Assembly (NCBI RefSeq): GCF_900090045.1
Contig: NW_021638321.1
Span: 1-64,000, forward strand
Length of the DNA stretch: 64,000 nucleotides
Source of the DNA: Plasmodium malariae
Lineage: Eukaryota > Apicomplexa > Aconoidasida > Haemosporida > Plasmodiidae
Direction: 5' to 3'
Within the stretch, counting starts at the first letter, position 1. The number at the start of each line of letters is the position of its first letter. Made by a program: the position numbers and the translations under genes. This document shows positions 42,331 to 56,467 of this stretch, piece by piece. The notes beneath the pieces were generated by a model that worked only from the letters and a program-made list of their open reading frames with translations, did not search any database and was not told the origin of the DNA.

Positions 42331-43330
42331 TTACCTTTTTCTATACTTAATTTTTTGAAATTTCTTAACTTTTTTATGGTGGTAAATAACCGCCGTTATA
42401 ATTGTGACAAATAATATAAAGAAAAGTGTAAAATATATTAAAAATTCCATAAACTGCATTACCCAATCTACTTGCACAATCTTTACTTTCCTAACTCCCC
42501 CCCTTACAACATTATTTACTTCTTTAACTTCTTCTTTTACCACTAACTTAAAAAACACACCTAAAGTAGAATTCTTAAGAAAATCTTGTAACTTAGCGTA
42601 CCACCCTATTGAAGCAACATTCAATATTTTAAACAATCCTTTTCTAAGCCCATAAGAACCAGAAAAATCTAATATGAGTGACAATAACAATAATAATAAC
42701 AGTACTAAAGGTAAGGAAATTCGTAATGCTAATTTTTTACGCACTATTTTTTTATAAGTTTTATCACTAATTGTCCTGTTATTTTTAAGAAAATATATAT
42801 AATCTAGTTCTTTGAATATTTTTTTTTCAAGATAAGAATATTTTTTTGTTTCAAATATATTAGATTTATTTTTCATAGTTTGTTTAATGCCCCGTTCACA
42901 TTCTGATGAATTACCATTTAATTGTTTTCTTTTTACTAGATCCCTCTTTTCATTATTAGACATTCTATTTACTACGCGTATTCTATTATTTCCTACTTCG
43001 TCCTTTAACCCTTCAATACATAAATATTTATCTTGTATACTTTTTGATGGTATTCTATAACTTTTTGTAGTTAATTTTCTATCATGTATGTAATTATTTA
43101 CCATATTTTTCTTAAATATGCACTAAAAAAAATTAAATAGTTTTTATTTAAAGTATAGTTAACTTCATTCTAAAAAAAGTATTAGTAGAAATAAAACAAG
43201 AAAAAATGAATTATTTATATACGGCTAAGTAATATAATAATACCAGATCATTGTTAAATTGGCATGTCCATGTAATAAGGATAAACAAAGAAATTTTAAT
43301 AAATACGGTTATAATAGTACTTCTTTCCAT
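42331..43330 (-). CDS. fam-l protein, two exons, intact
   Basis: Exon 1 is 43330-43244 (29 codons, starting MERSTIITVFIK) with a GTATTA donor. Exon 2 is 43122-42331 after a TTTTTTTTAG acceptor. The intron is 121 bp and phase 0. The product is 292 aa. The export motif position (52-56) reads RIPSK, the weakest PEXEL match among the genes here because the usual L is a P. The fam-l core (NIFETKKYSYLEKKIFKELD, then NNRTISDKTYKKIVRKK) spans about 117-159. Transmembrane helices are at about 163-181 (LPLVLLLLLLLSLILDF) and 253-276. The loop before the second helix is Val/Lys-rich (VVKEEVKEVNNVVRGGVRKV). The tail is YHHKKVKKFQKIKYRKR. Paired with the fam-m gene at 45970. Confidence 0.9.
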
Positions 43331-43774
43331 TATATACATTTTTAATATTATATATATTCAGTAACTTAAATATTAAGATTAAGATAGTATTCTTCAAATG
43401 ATGAAGTAAAATATATAATTTATTTAATTTTCTTCCCTGTTTTCATTTATTCTTTTGTCGAAACATAATAAATTATATATAACTATAATCTTGTTTATAA
43501 CAATGATAAAGAAGAATAACTTTAATAATGTATTATATAATTTCTATCTTATGGGTATTTAAAATAAAAATTAATTCATATTAAAATAAAACATTTTTAA
43601 TTCATGCATAAATGTTGAGATATATGATATAATTTTTTAATACAGTAGATTAATTCAATAATTATATTATTAATCCTTCTACTAAATAATGTAAAACAAT
43701 AAAAATATAAGAATGCTTAATTTTTCTGAAAACTGAATTAATTTAAAATATGTTATATACAGACTATGATACAT

Positions 43775-43875
43775 ATAATATATGGAATATATTGAATATG
43801 GAAGGTATAGAATATATATAATATAGTATGTATATAACATAGAGAATACTCTGTTCTATATGTTGAGATAATAAC
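43775..43875 (-). promoter_or_regulatory. Conserved 5' block of the fam-l gene at 42331
   Basis: An expanded copy with repeated GGAATAT / AGAATATATA words ending in AGAGAATACTCTGTTCTATA and TGTTGAGATAATAAC, about 445 bp upstream of the ATG. Function inferred. Confidence 0.4.
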
Positions 43876-45969
43876 AAATATATTAATAAATGTTTTTTTA
43901 TTAATAATTCTAATATGAAAATACTGTATTTTGGCAATATATAAAGTTATTTTTTTATAATATTAAGTATTATGATAATGCAATAGTAGTAATAATACAA
44001 AGATAAAAAAATATTTTTTTACAATTCATTGTATTATATTTTTTATAGCACTTTCATAAGTTTCCATGTAATCATGAACTACATTATGATCTGTAATATA
44101 ATTAAAAAATAGTTTTTATAATATACTACCAAACATATAAAATAATATATATATATATATAGGTAATTGAATTATAATATTTTAATTTTGTATAATATAT
44201 AAAAAAAAATAGAATTTTTAATTATTTTTAATATATATCACTAGTTGTAACTTCAATATTTCCAAATTCTACTACTTCATTTTTTCTTCTTTTTTCATTT
44301 TTTGATATATACATATATAGAAGAAATATAATTAAAAAAATGAAAAAAGAATAGCAAAAGAAATAAAACATACAAAATTTTTTTCATGAACTGTGCTAAT
44401 ATCAGAATGATCTTGTTGGAATAGTATTTAAGATTAATTATTCAAGAATAAAAATATGTAATATGCTTAGTCATGTATTTTTTTTATCATAATTATTGAA
44501 CTAATTTTTATAATGTACAATTAAATAAACAACTGCGTAAGTATAATAATAAACTAGTAATTTCAGGTTTAATCTTATAAGTTAACGTAATATAATGACA
44601 CGAGTTTATTAATAATCCTATACTAAAAATGTTTACTGATAATAAAACCATCCAAATTATGAGTATTTAAAAGATATAGTATGAATCCCACTTCAGAATG
44701 GTAAACTCTATATCTCTATTTATAAATTACATATAAAAAAAAAATTATTTTTTTTACTATTATTTTATTTAAACAATGATCATTATAATTATAAAAAAAT
44801 TAATAATCAATCTAAACTATACATATTTTCATATAAACTTGTGATAATATTAAATCACTACTTAATATGTTTATACACAAGCATAAAAAATAGTATATAT
44901 ATATAAATAATTACCTCCATATAATGAAAAATTTTAAAAAATATATATTTATTTCAATTGCTAACTATATTTTAAACTGTTAAATATATATAACTTTTTA
45001 GAAATTTACATTTAAGTTAAAAATATACATATATTTGTACATAATATCTATAAATACGTGATAAAATTAAATTCATTAACATAATATTTGAACAAAAAAG
45101 AATAATAAAAAAAACATGTAATATATTTATTCATTTTCAATTTCATATAAGTTTAATTAATTTTAGATGACTTAAATTGATGCTACAATAACTATAATTA
45201 TAAAATAATTGGTATAAAGCATAACTGGAATAATTTATAATCCCCAAGATATTAAAATGTTAAATATAACATATAATTATAAAGTATATTATTTTATTAT
45301 ATTCCTATAATTCTCAATAAATTTGAAGTTAAAAAACATATTTACAATAATTATGTCTTATTGGACATTGATCATAAAACATATTTTATAGAATAAACAT
45401 GATGTGCAGTTTTATTAAAAATATATATATATACATATATATATCGAAACAACATAATACATTAACTTAGTTTTATTAAATGAAAAAAAAACACATTTAT
45501 TTTTCATTTAATGCCAATAATTCGTTTTCTTAATTATGTGAAAAAATAATTATTTTAGAGTATAGAAAGATATCAAATAGAAAGAAATGCTTTTTAATAT
45601 ATATATAAATTATGAGTGTTCTATTACAATATATGAACTATTCTATTATATATTCATTTTGTAGCAAATATATACGTTTTTTACATAATTATAATTTAAT
45701 ACTCTAAAATATACAATATATAAAATATATTCAATTATTTTGACATAATTATTTAAAATACTAATTAGAAGACATTAGAATATAAAATATAAAATAATAA
45801 TCCAGGAAATTATTTTTTACTGTTGTTTATTAAAAAAAAAACAGTTATGCCTACATGAATTTATAAAATTATATTTACGTATGTCATTAGTATATCGCTG
45901 AAACCATTACCATTATTAATTGATATTAAAGAATTATTTATACAAAAACATACATAACTTATTATTTAT
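43876..45969. other. Intergenic spacer, doublet 4
   Basis: No gene is seen. A TATTATATTTTTTATAGCAC patch near 44032-44051 belongs to the extended 5' flank. The right part is 3' flank of the fam-m gene, with an (AT)n landmark at about 45420-45446. A patch near 44750 resembles 2540 and 20550. Confidence 0.5.
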
Positions 45970-46861
45970 TTACTCAGCAATCAACTTAATTTTATTATAT
46001 TTTTCATTATTTCTTAAAATCTTATAAATCCCCACTAAAAACATAATGGATACCATAATCATAAGTACTATAAATAATATTGAATAAAGATAGGGCTGTT
46101 TTTCCTTCATAAATGTTTTTATATTATTACATATTTCTTTCAATAATGTAGATTCTTCAATAAGTTTCCATGTATTTTCCAAAAAACTTAACTTAGGTAA
46201 CAGGGGTATTCCAATTCCCAACAAGAAAAAAAGAACAAAAAGGAAAACGCCAAATCCGTAACTTCTAAATTTTACTTTTTTTAATCCTATGTCACAAATT
46301 CTTCTGCGTTTTTCAAGAAAATAATCATAGTCTTTTTTTTTTATCCACTTCCTTTCAAAATGGAAATGTTTCCCATCAAATATTCCTTTATTGTAGTCTA
46401 TAACTTCTGTATAATATTGCGCCTTATTAAATAAACCTCTATTGGATTCTTCATTCTTTCCTTTTCCTTCCTCTTCATTACCATATATATTCCTTTTTTC
46501 ATTTAGTCTATTATTTGGAAACGTTCCTTTTAAACATACATTATTTGAACCACTATCAAGCTTATATTTTGCTAGTGATCGATAATATCTTGTATCTAAT
46601 TTTTTACTAGAGCAACAGTACTCATCCAGAGATTTCCTAAATATACTCTAAAATAACACAGTAAATATTTATTATTTATATGAATATATAATGTAATGCT
46701 ATAGGTCAGTATAAGTAAATATAAAACACTTCAAATATAAATAATATAACTGTCCTTAAATAGTATAAGCCCACCAGGTTATTATCAAAATACCATATCC
46801 AAGTTAAAAGGAGAAACTTAACAATTTTAACAGTAATATGTAATTTTATTTTTTTTTCCAT
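45970..46861 (-). CDS. fam-m protein, two exons, intact
   Basis: Exon 1 is 46861-46775 (29 codons, starting MEKKIKLHITVK; an ATG directly before it would add one Met) with a GTGGGC donor. Exon 2 is 46647-45970 after a TAG acceptor. The intron is 127 bp and phase 0. I read exon 2 codon by codon: it is open throughout, 225 codons plus stop, and contains no ATG, so start-based gene finding would recover only its last third. The product is 254 aa. RSLAK is at 52-56. The signature is FDGKHFHFERKWIKKKDYD at about 119-137. Transmembrane helices are at about 160-179 (GIGIPLL) and 215-236. The tail is KILRNNEKYNKIKLIAE. The linker has an acidic run (GNEEEGKGKNEES). Exported two-pass protein by family, paired with the fam-l gene at 42331. 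Confidence 0.88.
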
Positions 46862-47182
46862 CATATAAATTTTTAATATTTTAATATATACAAGCGAATA
46901 ACATTAAAATAATATATTTCTAATGATAAAGAACGCTATTTATATATAAAATTTTATTTTTATAATTACTTCTAACATATTTAGTAAAATGCATATAACT
47001 AGTTTAAATTTTACTATATATGTAATATAAAATATCATTAATTAAAATAAAATAATTTTAATTGTTTCTTAAATATTTAAAATATATAATATATTTAACT
47101 AAAGGAGTTCACTAATTAAATAATTCTTTTAATAATCCTTTTCAGTATAAATTAAGTGTTAAATAAGTAAAATCACATTATG

Positions 47183-47257
47183 TGGAAATATTGAGTATAT
47201 ATACTACGCAGAATGTAGAGAATATATATATAATATATCTATCTATATATTAATACA
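47183..47257 (-). promoter_or_regulatory. Conserved 5' block of the fam-m gene at 45970
   Basis: GGAAATATTGAG, then GCAGAATGTAGAGAATATATA, then CTATATATTAATACAA, about 320 bp upstream of the ATG. Function inferred. Confidence 0.4.
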
Positions 47258-50200
47258 ATAGTTAATAATTTAAAAAATGATATACTGCGAATAATTATAT
47301 TTTATAATCATAAAATTTGAAAAAAATAGTTAATTTTAACAAAATGTTAATTACTTTAAAAATATAATAACGGTAATAGAAAATATATAAAAAAACAACA
47401 TTTTGTATTATATCCATTGTAACACATGCTTTCGTTTGTCTTTGAGCACAAAAAATATTTTACATCCTATAATACATTTAAAAAACAGAATTTATACGGT
47501 ACTACAAAATTTATTGCGAAATATATATTTTATAGGTATAAAAGAACTAATACTTTTTTATGTACCACAATTTTTGAAAATTACAGTTATTAATAAAGTT
47601 TAATTTATATGATTACTTATAAATGAAATTATTAAAAATTTTACTACTTAATTTCTTGTTTTTAATTAATATTTAAATTTAGAATAATTCTTTCTCTAAT
47701 AAATAAACAAAAATCACCAATTCTTGAATTAAACGCATTATTATGAGAATAAACTTCAATAATTTATTTCACTATTATTTCAATTATGAAAATGTATATC
47801 TTTTTTTCTTATAATTTTGTTATATCATACTATTCAAGAAATATATATACAATAAATTTAATCAATAATGACGAAAGCGCAATAGTAAAACAATAAATAT
47901 TTATTTTTTCCCACTTATTGATAAATTAAGAAAAACACAAAAATAATAATCTGATACATATTACTCGTTCTAGATGATAAACTTCTACACAAATTCTTTT
48001 GGATATTTCCTATCAATAATCCCCATCGTAAGGAAAAAAACTTTTAGATGTAATATTTATATTACTTACAGAAAATAGTATAATATTTAATGTTAATAAA
48101 AAAAAGAATGAATGAAAGAAAGAAAAAAATGTTTACAAAATTAAACTACTGATTTATCTTTATTTAAGTTTTCCTAAGTTTTTATCATCCGCATTGACAT
48201 ATTATTCAATATTTATTACATAAATAATATATTTTTATAATGCTTTATTATGGAATAAATTAAATTAACTTATTTCTATTTTTAATGTATTACCTGTTGA
48301 TATATATTTTTATTACTAGCATGTTGTACACATTCGAAACATAATATGTGACATAGATAGAATAATAATTATTATATAAAGAATTCTTTTTTTTAAATTT
48401 AAATATTTTTTTTTATTATATAGATTTCTTAGAATGATTTATATTTTAGCTTATATAATATTCATAATTCCATTTATTTATTATTTCAAATAATATTTAT
48501 TCAAAAGTTTCAAGGTTATTTAAGTTAAAGAATTATTCAATAATACTAAAATTAACTTTTTCTGATAATAATGTACATTTATATTATATCTAAATAATAT
48601 TATAATTTGTATTTTTATTTTCATATTTAATAACAAAGCCACTATTAGAATAAATTTGATATTCTTATAATCCTAATAAACAGTAATATATAATAAAAAA
48701 AAGGAGCATCTGCAATTGTAATTGATTGTTAATTTATTCTATTATTCTTCATAACTTTTTAAGAATTATTTAACATATTCGTAAGTAATTTTATTTATTT
48801 TTTTATATCAATTATGGCAATTTCTCATATTCTGAGTAAATTTATCAGACAAAATTTTTCACAGTATATAATCATATTTATTTTGCCTATCATACTCTCT
48901 TTCGGAATTCTTTGTCACTTTTATATATTTCACGTCACTCAGGTTTACCTAGATACTTTCCTCACATAGTTCTTTATTTTTTAAATGTATTCAAAAATAT
49001 TAAAATATTAATCCAACATTTAGTTTATTTTTCTATTGTCTAATTTTTAATGATTTATCTTACATTAAATTTTTTATTTTAAAAAAAATACAATTTAGTT
49101 TTTTTATATATTTATTTCTACTTATGAGAAGCAATTATTTATACTAAATAATTATAGTACACAGCAAATTCAATAATAATGGAAGAAATTTTTTTATTAT
49201 TAGAGTAATATTTATTTAACTATATGAAAATATATTTTAAGTTTTCTTAAAAGTTCATAGTAAGATTAATACAAAATCTAACATAACTTTAGCAACTACT
49301 AAATTATTAAGGATGGAGCATATATGTTTATAATATTATTCATAAAATAATTCATTTCATATATCTTCATAGTCTCATTATAAATAATGCAATATATTAA
49401 AAATAATTTCCCATATATATATAATAATGCTATATTAATAAATACGCAACATAATAAATTTTCAATATATATATAGATCCTGTTTATTTTCTGCTACCTA
49501 TTTAAAAGACACCTTTCTCATTCATAATTACACAAAATATATATATTTAAATTAATTCTATATATATAAATAAAAAAGTAAAACTATTTTCCATATTCAT
49601 GTACTAATAAAAATAATTATTTGTTTTAAAATTAAATAAAAATATACAATTAAATATTTAAAAAATATTAATATAATTTGAGAATGATAATACTATTGTG
49701 CTAGATATGCAAATTATAACATGAAAATTAATAGTACAATTTATGTTACAACAATATATCTATAATTATATATTAAAATCATTCGTTATCATTTCCTTAC
49801 ATTCTTAATAGAAATAAATATTATTTATTATAACAGCTGATTTATGGAGAACACATGTATGAATAATATAGGACAAAATTTTAAAACATAATAATATAAT
49901 TTATTATAATAATTATTGTATTTATAAAAAATAAAATAAATGTTGTTTATATATCGTTATAACATAATTTATACATCATAGTTTATAAAAAAATATAGTG
50001 TAAACTCATTTGCACATATACTATTCATATACTGGAAATAAAAATGTTTCATAATACTTTTTTTCTATTTATTTAAAATTATTTTAGAAACCCTACTATA
50101 AATTGTTCTGTTCAAATTAATTGTTATAACCTATTTTTTTTTACTTTTAAAATTTAATGTAATAATTCGAATCTCATAAAAATTATAACTACTGAAGATT

Positions 50201-50618
50201 GTAGTAACATAAAATACAGTGATTTCTACAATTTGAACTAAGTACAATAATCATATAAATCTATTATCTATATGTTATATGAAATTATTTAATTAATGTA
50301 ATTATAGATAATAATATTTTGCAGAAGAAATATATATTTTTTTAAATAAAATATATTATATTTATTGTATATTTTTTTACTAATCTATAATATAATGTAA
50401 TATTTCTAATAGGTTATAAAAAAATTAGCATCAACTTTAAGGTTCTATATTAATAAGCATAAAATATTATTTGTGCAATATTTCCATGTGTTAGTTATAT
50501 TCTCATTATATTATTTATTATTCTTTTTACTATATAATAGAATATTCAAAAAATTAACCGTTTCATTTTTTACATCATAATGAAAATATAACTCCAATCC
50601 AGAATTAAATGTAAATTA
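47258..50618. other. Gene-poor spacer between doublet 4 and the PIR gene
   Basis: No supportable gene. The first few hundred bases are extended 5' flank of the fam-m gene (a TTTTGTATTATATCCATTG patch near 47401). A short stretch near 48890-48960 is less AT-rich. On the minus strand it reads as a coding-like fragment (NLSDVKYIKVTKNSERES) after a stop; this is too short to call. Confidence 0.45.
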
Positions 50619-51555
50619 CTATTTTTCTACAGAATAATAACCTATAGAAATTCTTCCGTTTTCAGAATATAAATTTTCATTTTCAGAAGATTTTTCTAAT
50701 AATTCATATGATTCTTCTGGAATTATGTTCTCAATTATTCTTTTATTTTTATTTAGACAATTGTGAATCCGTGGTCCAAGCGGACTAAACTATTATATAA
50801 AATGAAAAAGAATGAAATATTCTATATATATATAACAATAATAATATATTAATAAAAATTAAGTATACCTTTGTTCGGACTTTTTATAATTTTTAACGAT
50901 AATTTATATAATACCTTATACAGAAGAAAAAAAGTAATAAGAAATGCTCCCAAAAGTGTAAAACTAACAGATAATATAGTCTTCAATTCAAGTGAAATAG
51001 AACAAGAATAATTAGTTGTCTTTCTATCACATAAAAAACTGTCACCTGTATCATTTTTTAATTCTTTCCACAATTCCTCAATGTATATCTCCCATAATTT
51101 TATGTTATTTTCACAACTAGAACCATTAAATATATAATGATTTTTTTTTTCACTTAACCATTCATTCAATAATTCACAGTGCTCAGTATCGCTAACACTA
51201 TCATTTATTAGTATACATAACGTACCTTTCTTTTTATAATTATTATGAAGCTTACAACCAATTTCATATAAATTTTTATATGTATCTTTTATTGGACTTA
51301 AAATTACATATGATGTTCCGGAAGTGCTAAGTTCATATTCTTCATCAAAATTTTCTAAAATTTTAACTTTCTTACTTGTTCCTAATATCTTAAAATTAAA
51401 AATAAAAAAATAAAACAAGATAAAAGTGAGAAAATACAATTACATTAAAAGTTTTAAAAAATTAATGCCAAATAATATATACAATATAATATTCAAATTG
51501 ATTCATAACATTTTTTTATGTAAACTTTAATGTGTAATTATATATTTACCTTCAT
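50619..51555 (-). CDS. PIR protein, short, three exons
   Basis: Exon 1 is 51555-51550 (ATG-AAG) with a GTAAAT donor. Exon 2 is 51388-50915 (158 codons) after a TTTTAAG acceptor. Exon 3 is 50789-50619 (56 codons plus stop) after a TAATAG acceptor. Introns are 161 and 125 bp, both phase 0. The product is 216 aa against the usual 300 or so. Six cysteines lie in the ectodomain, including the HCELLNEWL motif that mirrors the family's C..LNYWL. A transmembrane helix is at about 139-158, and the hallmark LLYK|FSPLG junction spans the second intron. Exon 3 carries the typical cytoplasmic tail (SYELLEKSSENENLYSENGR, ending GYYSVEK). About 75 residues of the usual ectodomain are missing, without a visible stop or frameshift. 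Exon 1 is the least certain part. PIRs are variant proteins of the infected red cell; function of this one is unknown. Confidence 0.82.
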
Positions 51556-54500
51556 ATTTAAAAAAGTCTACTAAATGTTATTAAATTAACAGTGAGAAAT
51601 TGTAATATTCCTATATATATTTGTTTTTATTTTATTTAAAACGCATATTAGTATTTATATTTTTTGCTTCAATGCTTAAGAAATTAAAATATAAATTTTT
51701 TTTTAGCACATAAATTTTTGTTGAATATTAACAATGAAATAATAGAATATAATTTTTTTATTAATACTTCTTTTAATATTTTAAAAAATAAAAAACGATT
51801 TTTATTCTAAAAATCTTAGGAAAGCTGATATTTGTACATTTTTTGCATTAATTTCATATTATATATATATTCAAGAATAAATTGTTATTTATATAAAAAT
51901 TTTAAATGAAGTATTATTTTGTATAAAATTTTATATTTTCCAATAAATTTATTTCAAATATAACTCTTAAATATTATTTATTTATAATGATAATAGAACA
52001 AATATAATGTTCTATTTTATAATATTTCAAAGATAACAAAAAACATATAATAATAATTAAGATAAGTACTTTAATCTATCATTTATTATGACATAAACCG
52101 TAAGCAACAAACATATATATATATATACATATTACATAATTTTTCTTATAGTAATCAAAATATAACATAAAAAAATTGATTGAATTATTCTATAATTTTT
52201 TCATATATTATCATTTTTAATTTAAAAATGTTATTCGCGCAGATTTTACTACCGCTTTAGTATTCTTATATTTTAACTGTAAAAGATATAACCTAATCAT
52301 TTTTTCATTTTATTTTTTTTATATTTTTATATATGTATAACATTAACTCATGAAGATAGAGATTAATAAAACATAAAAGTTCTTTTAAAAAAAAACCTCA
52401 AAAAAAACAAGTAAAAATTTTTGTTTCGTACTAATTATAAAGATTTCTAATTATAATAACTTTAATATTGTAAAAATGAGAAGAATTAATAAAATCCATT
52501 TTATTTCATATAAACCTTTAAAAAATAAAAATTTTCTTCTTGGTCTTAGAACTATTATAAATTTTTATAATAATTAAAATATGAAATGCATTTCGGTAAA
52601 TATAATAATATTATATGCACTTATGAAAATTTATAGATATTGAAAAACTAAATGGTGTAGGTAAAATTAAAAAAATTTTGAATATTACTCAAATTCATTT
52701 TATATTTCCCTAAATATAAGTAAAAAATAAAAAGTATCAGTATAAAATGGAATTTTTATTTTTTTTCGAAATAAACAAAAATTTTAATATTATTAAATAT
52801 AGTTAATATATAAATTATAATTTCCATATGCTTTCTTTCTCCACGAGGCCTTATCATTTATCAAATTTATAAGCAATATTTTCATCAAAAATAGAATTTA
52901 GAATTTTAACAATTAAACTAAAAAAATAATGCATACATTAAAAATATGCACTTTTAAAAATTCATATTTTTTATATTGAAATTACAAATATTTGAAAAAT
53001 ATATATATTTTTATTTTCAATTATATATGACGATGCAGACTTTTTTACTGTTACTTCGTCATTAATATGATAATATTGGTAGTGAAATATAATAAGGACA
53101 TAAATATATATATAATGTATATTTAAATACAAATTTAATTATGTATATACATCGCAAAGTGTAATTAAAATATAATGAATTAATTATTTTGTTTAACCAA
53201 CATTAAATAAAATTACTAATTTTTTTTTAGGAATTCAATTTTTTTGAGCATATTTTTTATTATATGTAATTATTAACAAAAATACGATTTAACTTGCAAT
53301 TATGTTTATATTTAGAATATTTAAATAAATCACTTAAAAAATGTTGGTTAATAATATAGCAAAAGCAAAATTAGCATGTAATACGCTTTCATTAATATAT
53401 AAATATTTATATAATATCAAATTTTCTCTCTATATAAATTATTTTCTCTTTAAAAATAGATTTTATTAAATAATTTTTTTACATTAATATATAGATTATC
53501 ATAGTATCACTTAAGCATAAATATCATTCGTATATTCTTATATATTCATTTACTTTTTACTTGTATTAGGAAACAAGATAATTTAATTGTAATAGAAAAC
53601 GCAATTTTAATATAATTTGAATGCTAGCATACACTTATTTGGAAATTTCATTGCTGTTTTTCATATAACTTTTATATATATGATTTGAAATTTATGTAGT
53701 TATATATGTGTTTTAGTTATGCATAAATATTTAGATGTTAATTATAAATATTAATTCATATTAATTTTTTATATTATTCATTAAAATTAATTTTTATATA
53801 TTTATATAATAATCCATATAGATTCCTTATGTATATTTGTATTTTTTTCCTCTGTTTTGAATATAAATCAAAATTATAACATATTAAATATGCAAAGAAT
53901 ATGAGAAAAATATTATTTTATGATTTTATTATTAATTGAATTAAGTAGCCTAATATACAGGACACTATAATGTACCTTAATGTTACATATAATATCAATA
54001 AATTTCATTAAATTTAATATAATTATTAGTAAAATACGACAATAATAGTACAAATCACATTAAGAAATTATATATAATCTTTCCATCATATCAACCCCAA
54101 TTAATGATATTTAGAAAGAAATCTAACAAATAATCTATTGATAATTTTTAATTATTTCCCAATAGTTTAATCATATAATAGTATAATAAATAAATATATA
54201 GATTATTTAAAGATAAATTTTAAATATAACATTTATTCGAGTAATATGTGAAACATTGCGTAAACATCACAAATATAAAAATTATATAACATTTCAGGTA
54301 AATACTTCTATTAATTGTAATGATTTATAATTTCGAACTTTATGAGCATTTATAAATACTGTAAAATTAAAAAGTATATTTTTTCTCTCTATATACGTAA
54401 TTTCACATTTAGACTATATAAAAAATTAATTCTGTCGAAATGTCCTTTAGAACTCGCACCTTATGCAAAATATTCCATGTAAACTATATTTTATAGAATA

Positions 54501-55054
54501 AATATTTAGTTTTTTTTTTCTATGAAAAAAAAAAATATATGTATGTATCACTGTAACAAAAATTATTCATATACATACACTGAATGCAAAAAAAAAATAA
54601 TTATTGTTAACATAACAAAATTGATTTATTTTCTCGAATGAACTAAGCAAATTATCATTTTATACTAGTTCCAGGTAAAAAACAAAAAGCAAAAAATTCT
54701 AGTCAAATAGAAATTAACACACTCCAATAAAATTATATAATTTATTTCGTTATATATCAATTTTAACGCATATATGTATATTATTCATGATATATATTTT
54801 AACACTAAGCTGTATACATGGAAACAAATTATTTAGTTAAGCTTAAGATATTCCTTAAAATATAACTTAAAAATTATTCTGTTAAAAATTCAAATTAACA
54901 AAAGAAATAAGAACATATTTTTTTACTGTCTCCCGAAAAAAAAATAGGTATATATAGGAGTATTCTTAAAATATAAATAGTTACTGTTAGAGTTGTTAGG
55001 TATAATACCAATGATTTTACTATAGGTTAAATTCATCTTTAAAAAAAACATATA
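51556..55054. other. Gene-poor spacer before doublet 5
   Basis: No supportable gene. AT-rich with long A/T runs. The right end is 3' flank of the fam-l-type gene at 55055, with a landmark at about 54532-54550 and an AAGAACATATTTTTTTACTG patch near 54909-54928 shared with other fam 3' flanks. Confidence 0.5.
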
Positions 55055-56009
55055 TTATTTATTATTTATTTTTTTTTTGAACTTAATATTTTCATATTTT
55101 ATAACTTTCTTATAGTAGTAAATCATTCCTAATATAAATATGATAACAAATATTAGGAAAGGTAAACAATATATAAAAACAGTTGATGCACGTATTTTAT
55201 CTGAATTACCCCATTTATCTATATCGAACAAGGTACTAAACAGTCCCTCTACCGATTCCGAACCACTATTTTTACTTAAGTATATCAAACCTAATGAACC
55301 CAGTAATCCATCTGTTACAAAATATTCTAATAAAAGATCTAATATGGGTACAATCAATACTAAGAAAAATAATACAACGAAAACAATTCGTATTCTGCGT
55401 TTTTTACGTGATAATTTTTTATATTCCTTATCTTCAATTTCCTTGATGTTTTTAAGGTAATCTTTATAATCAAGTTCTTTAAATATTTGTTTTTCAAAAT
55501 TAGAATATTTTTTTGTTTTAGGTATATCAGGTTTATTTTTCTCATTATTTTTACAGTATTCCTCAATGTATAATGAACTTAAACGTGATATTTTGTGTTT
55601 TACATTTGCTCCTTTTTTATTAGTGATTACACATTTATTTTGTTTTACTCTATTATGTGGCAATTCATCTTCAAATTTTACAGAATATGAATCCTTATTC
55701 GGTTTATATTTTGCTAGTGATCGATAATTTATAATATTTAAATTTCTACTTAGTTTGCATTTTGCATTCAAATTATTTTTTAAAGTGTTCTAAGAAATAA
55801 AAGAAAAATGTAAATATTCCTAATTTAAATGGAAAAATATTCTCATCCTAAATAAATGCATAAGTATATATAAAATAATATAATATAAATAATACAAACG
55901 TAATTGTATAATATGATCACACCTCCTTATTGTAAAAGTGACATATCCAAGTTAAAAGTATAAACGCTGAAATTTTAATATATGAAAACAACATAAATTT
56001 TTGTTCCAT
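55055..56009 (-). CDS. fam-l-type exported protein, divergent, two exons
   Basis: Exon 1 is 56009-55923 (29 codons, starting MEQKFMLFSYIK; an extra ATG precedes it) with a GTGTGA donor. Exon 2 is 55789-55055 after a TTATTTCTTAG acceptor. The intron is 133 bp and phase 0. The product is 273 aa. RSLAK is at 52-56. The fam-l core is recognisable but altered: TKKYSNFEKQIFKELDYKDYL, then a diverged IKEIEDKEYKKLSRKKRR in place of NNRTISDKTYKKIIRKK. Transmembrane helices are at about 163-183 and 231-255. The tail YYYKKVIKYENIKFKKK is extended by INNK. The loop contains a Ser/Glu-rich patch (SKNSGSESVEG). I group it with fam-l by architecture; an annotation of Plasmodium exported protein, unknown function, would also be fair. 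Confidence 0.85.
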
Positions 56010-56410
56010 CATATATGCTTCTAAATCTGTAATTTATTAAAAAATAATTATATTTATAATAAAGTATTATACATTCAACTACAAATTGTACAATCTATAT
56101 TTTTTCAATTTATGTTTATTATTTCTTCATAGAAACTTATTTATATATATATATATACCTAAAATTCATTTTATATTGGGGAACAAAATAAAAAAGCTTT
56201 AACAATATATTATAAATTTTTAATAGTTTCGTTGTGAATAGAAAAATTAATTTCAATAAATTACAATAATATTAATTCATTTATAAATATACAAAAACTA
56301 CAAGTTAAATATTTCATATAGTTGAGGAATTAAAATTTTTTTTTAAAGATTCTTTTCAATGTACAAAAAAAAAATTTGATATAATAATATTTCAAAATGG
56401 TCATTTAATT

Positions 56411-56467
56411 TACAGCATATAACGTATAGAATATAGATTAATTGAAATATATTTTGTATTAGGATAG
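56411..56467 (-). promoter_or_regulatory. Conserved 5' block of the gene at 55055
   Basis: ACGTATAGAATATAGATTA followed by ATTTTGTATTAGGATA, about 400 bp upstream of the ATG. A reduced copy of the shared block. Function inferred. Confidence 0.35.

Noticed and set aside
42404..42655. Thr-rich plus-strand open frame
   Set aside because: Antisense to the Val/Lys-rich loop of the fam-l gene at 42331.
47403..47603. Plus-strand open frame of 66 codons
   Set aside because: Lies in the shared 5' flank of fam genes; equivalent flanks elsewhere do not keep it open.
55140..55566. Open frames on both strands inside the gene at 55055
   Set aside because: Shadow frames of a well-supported exon.
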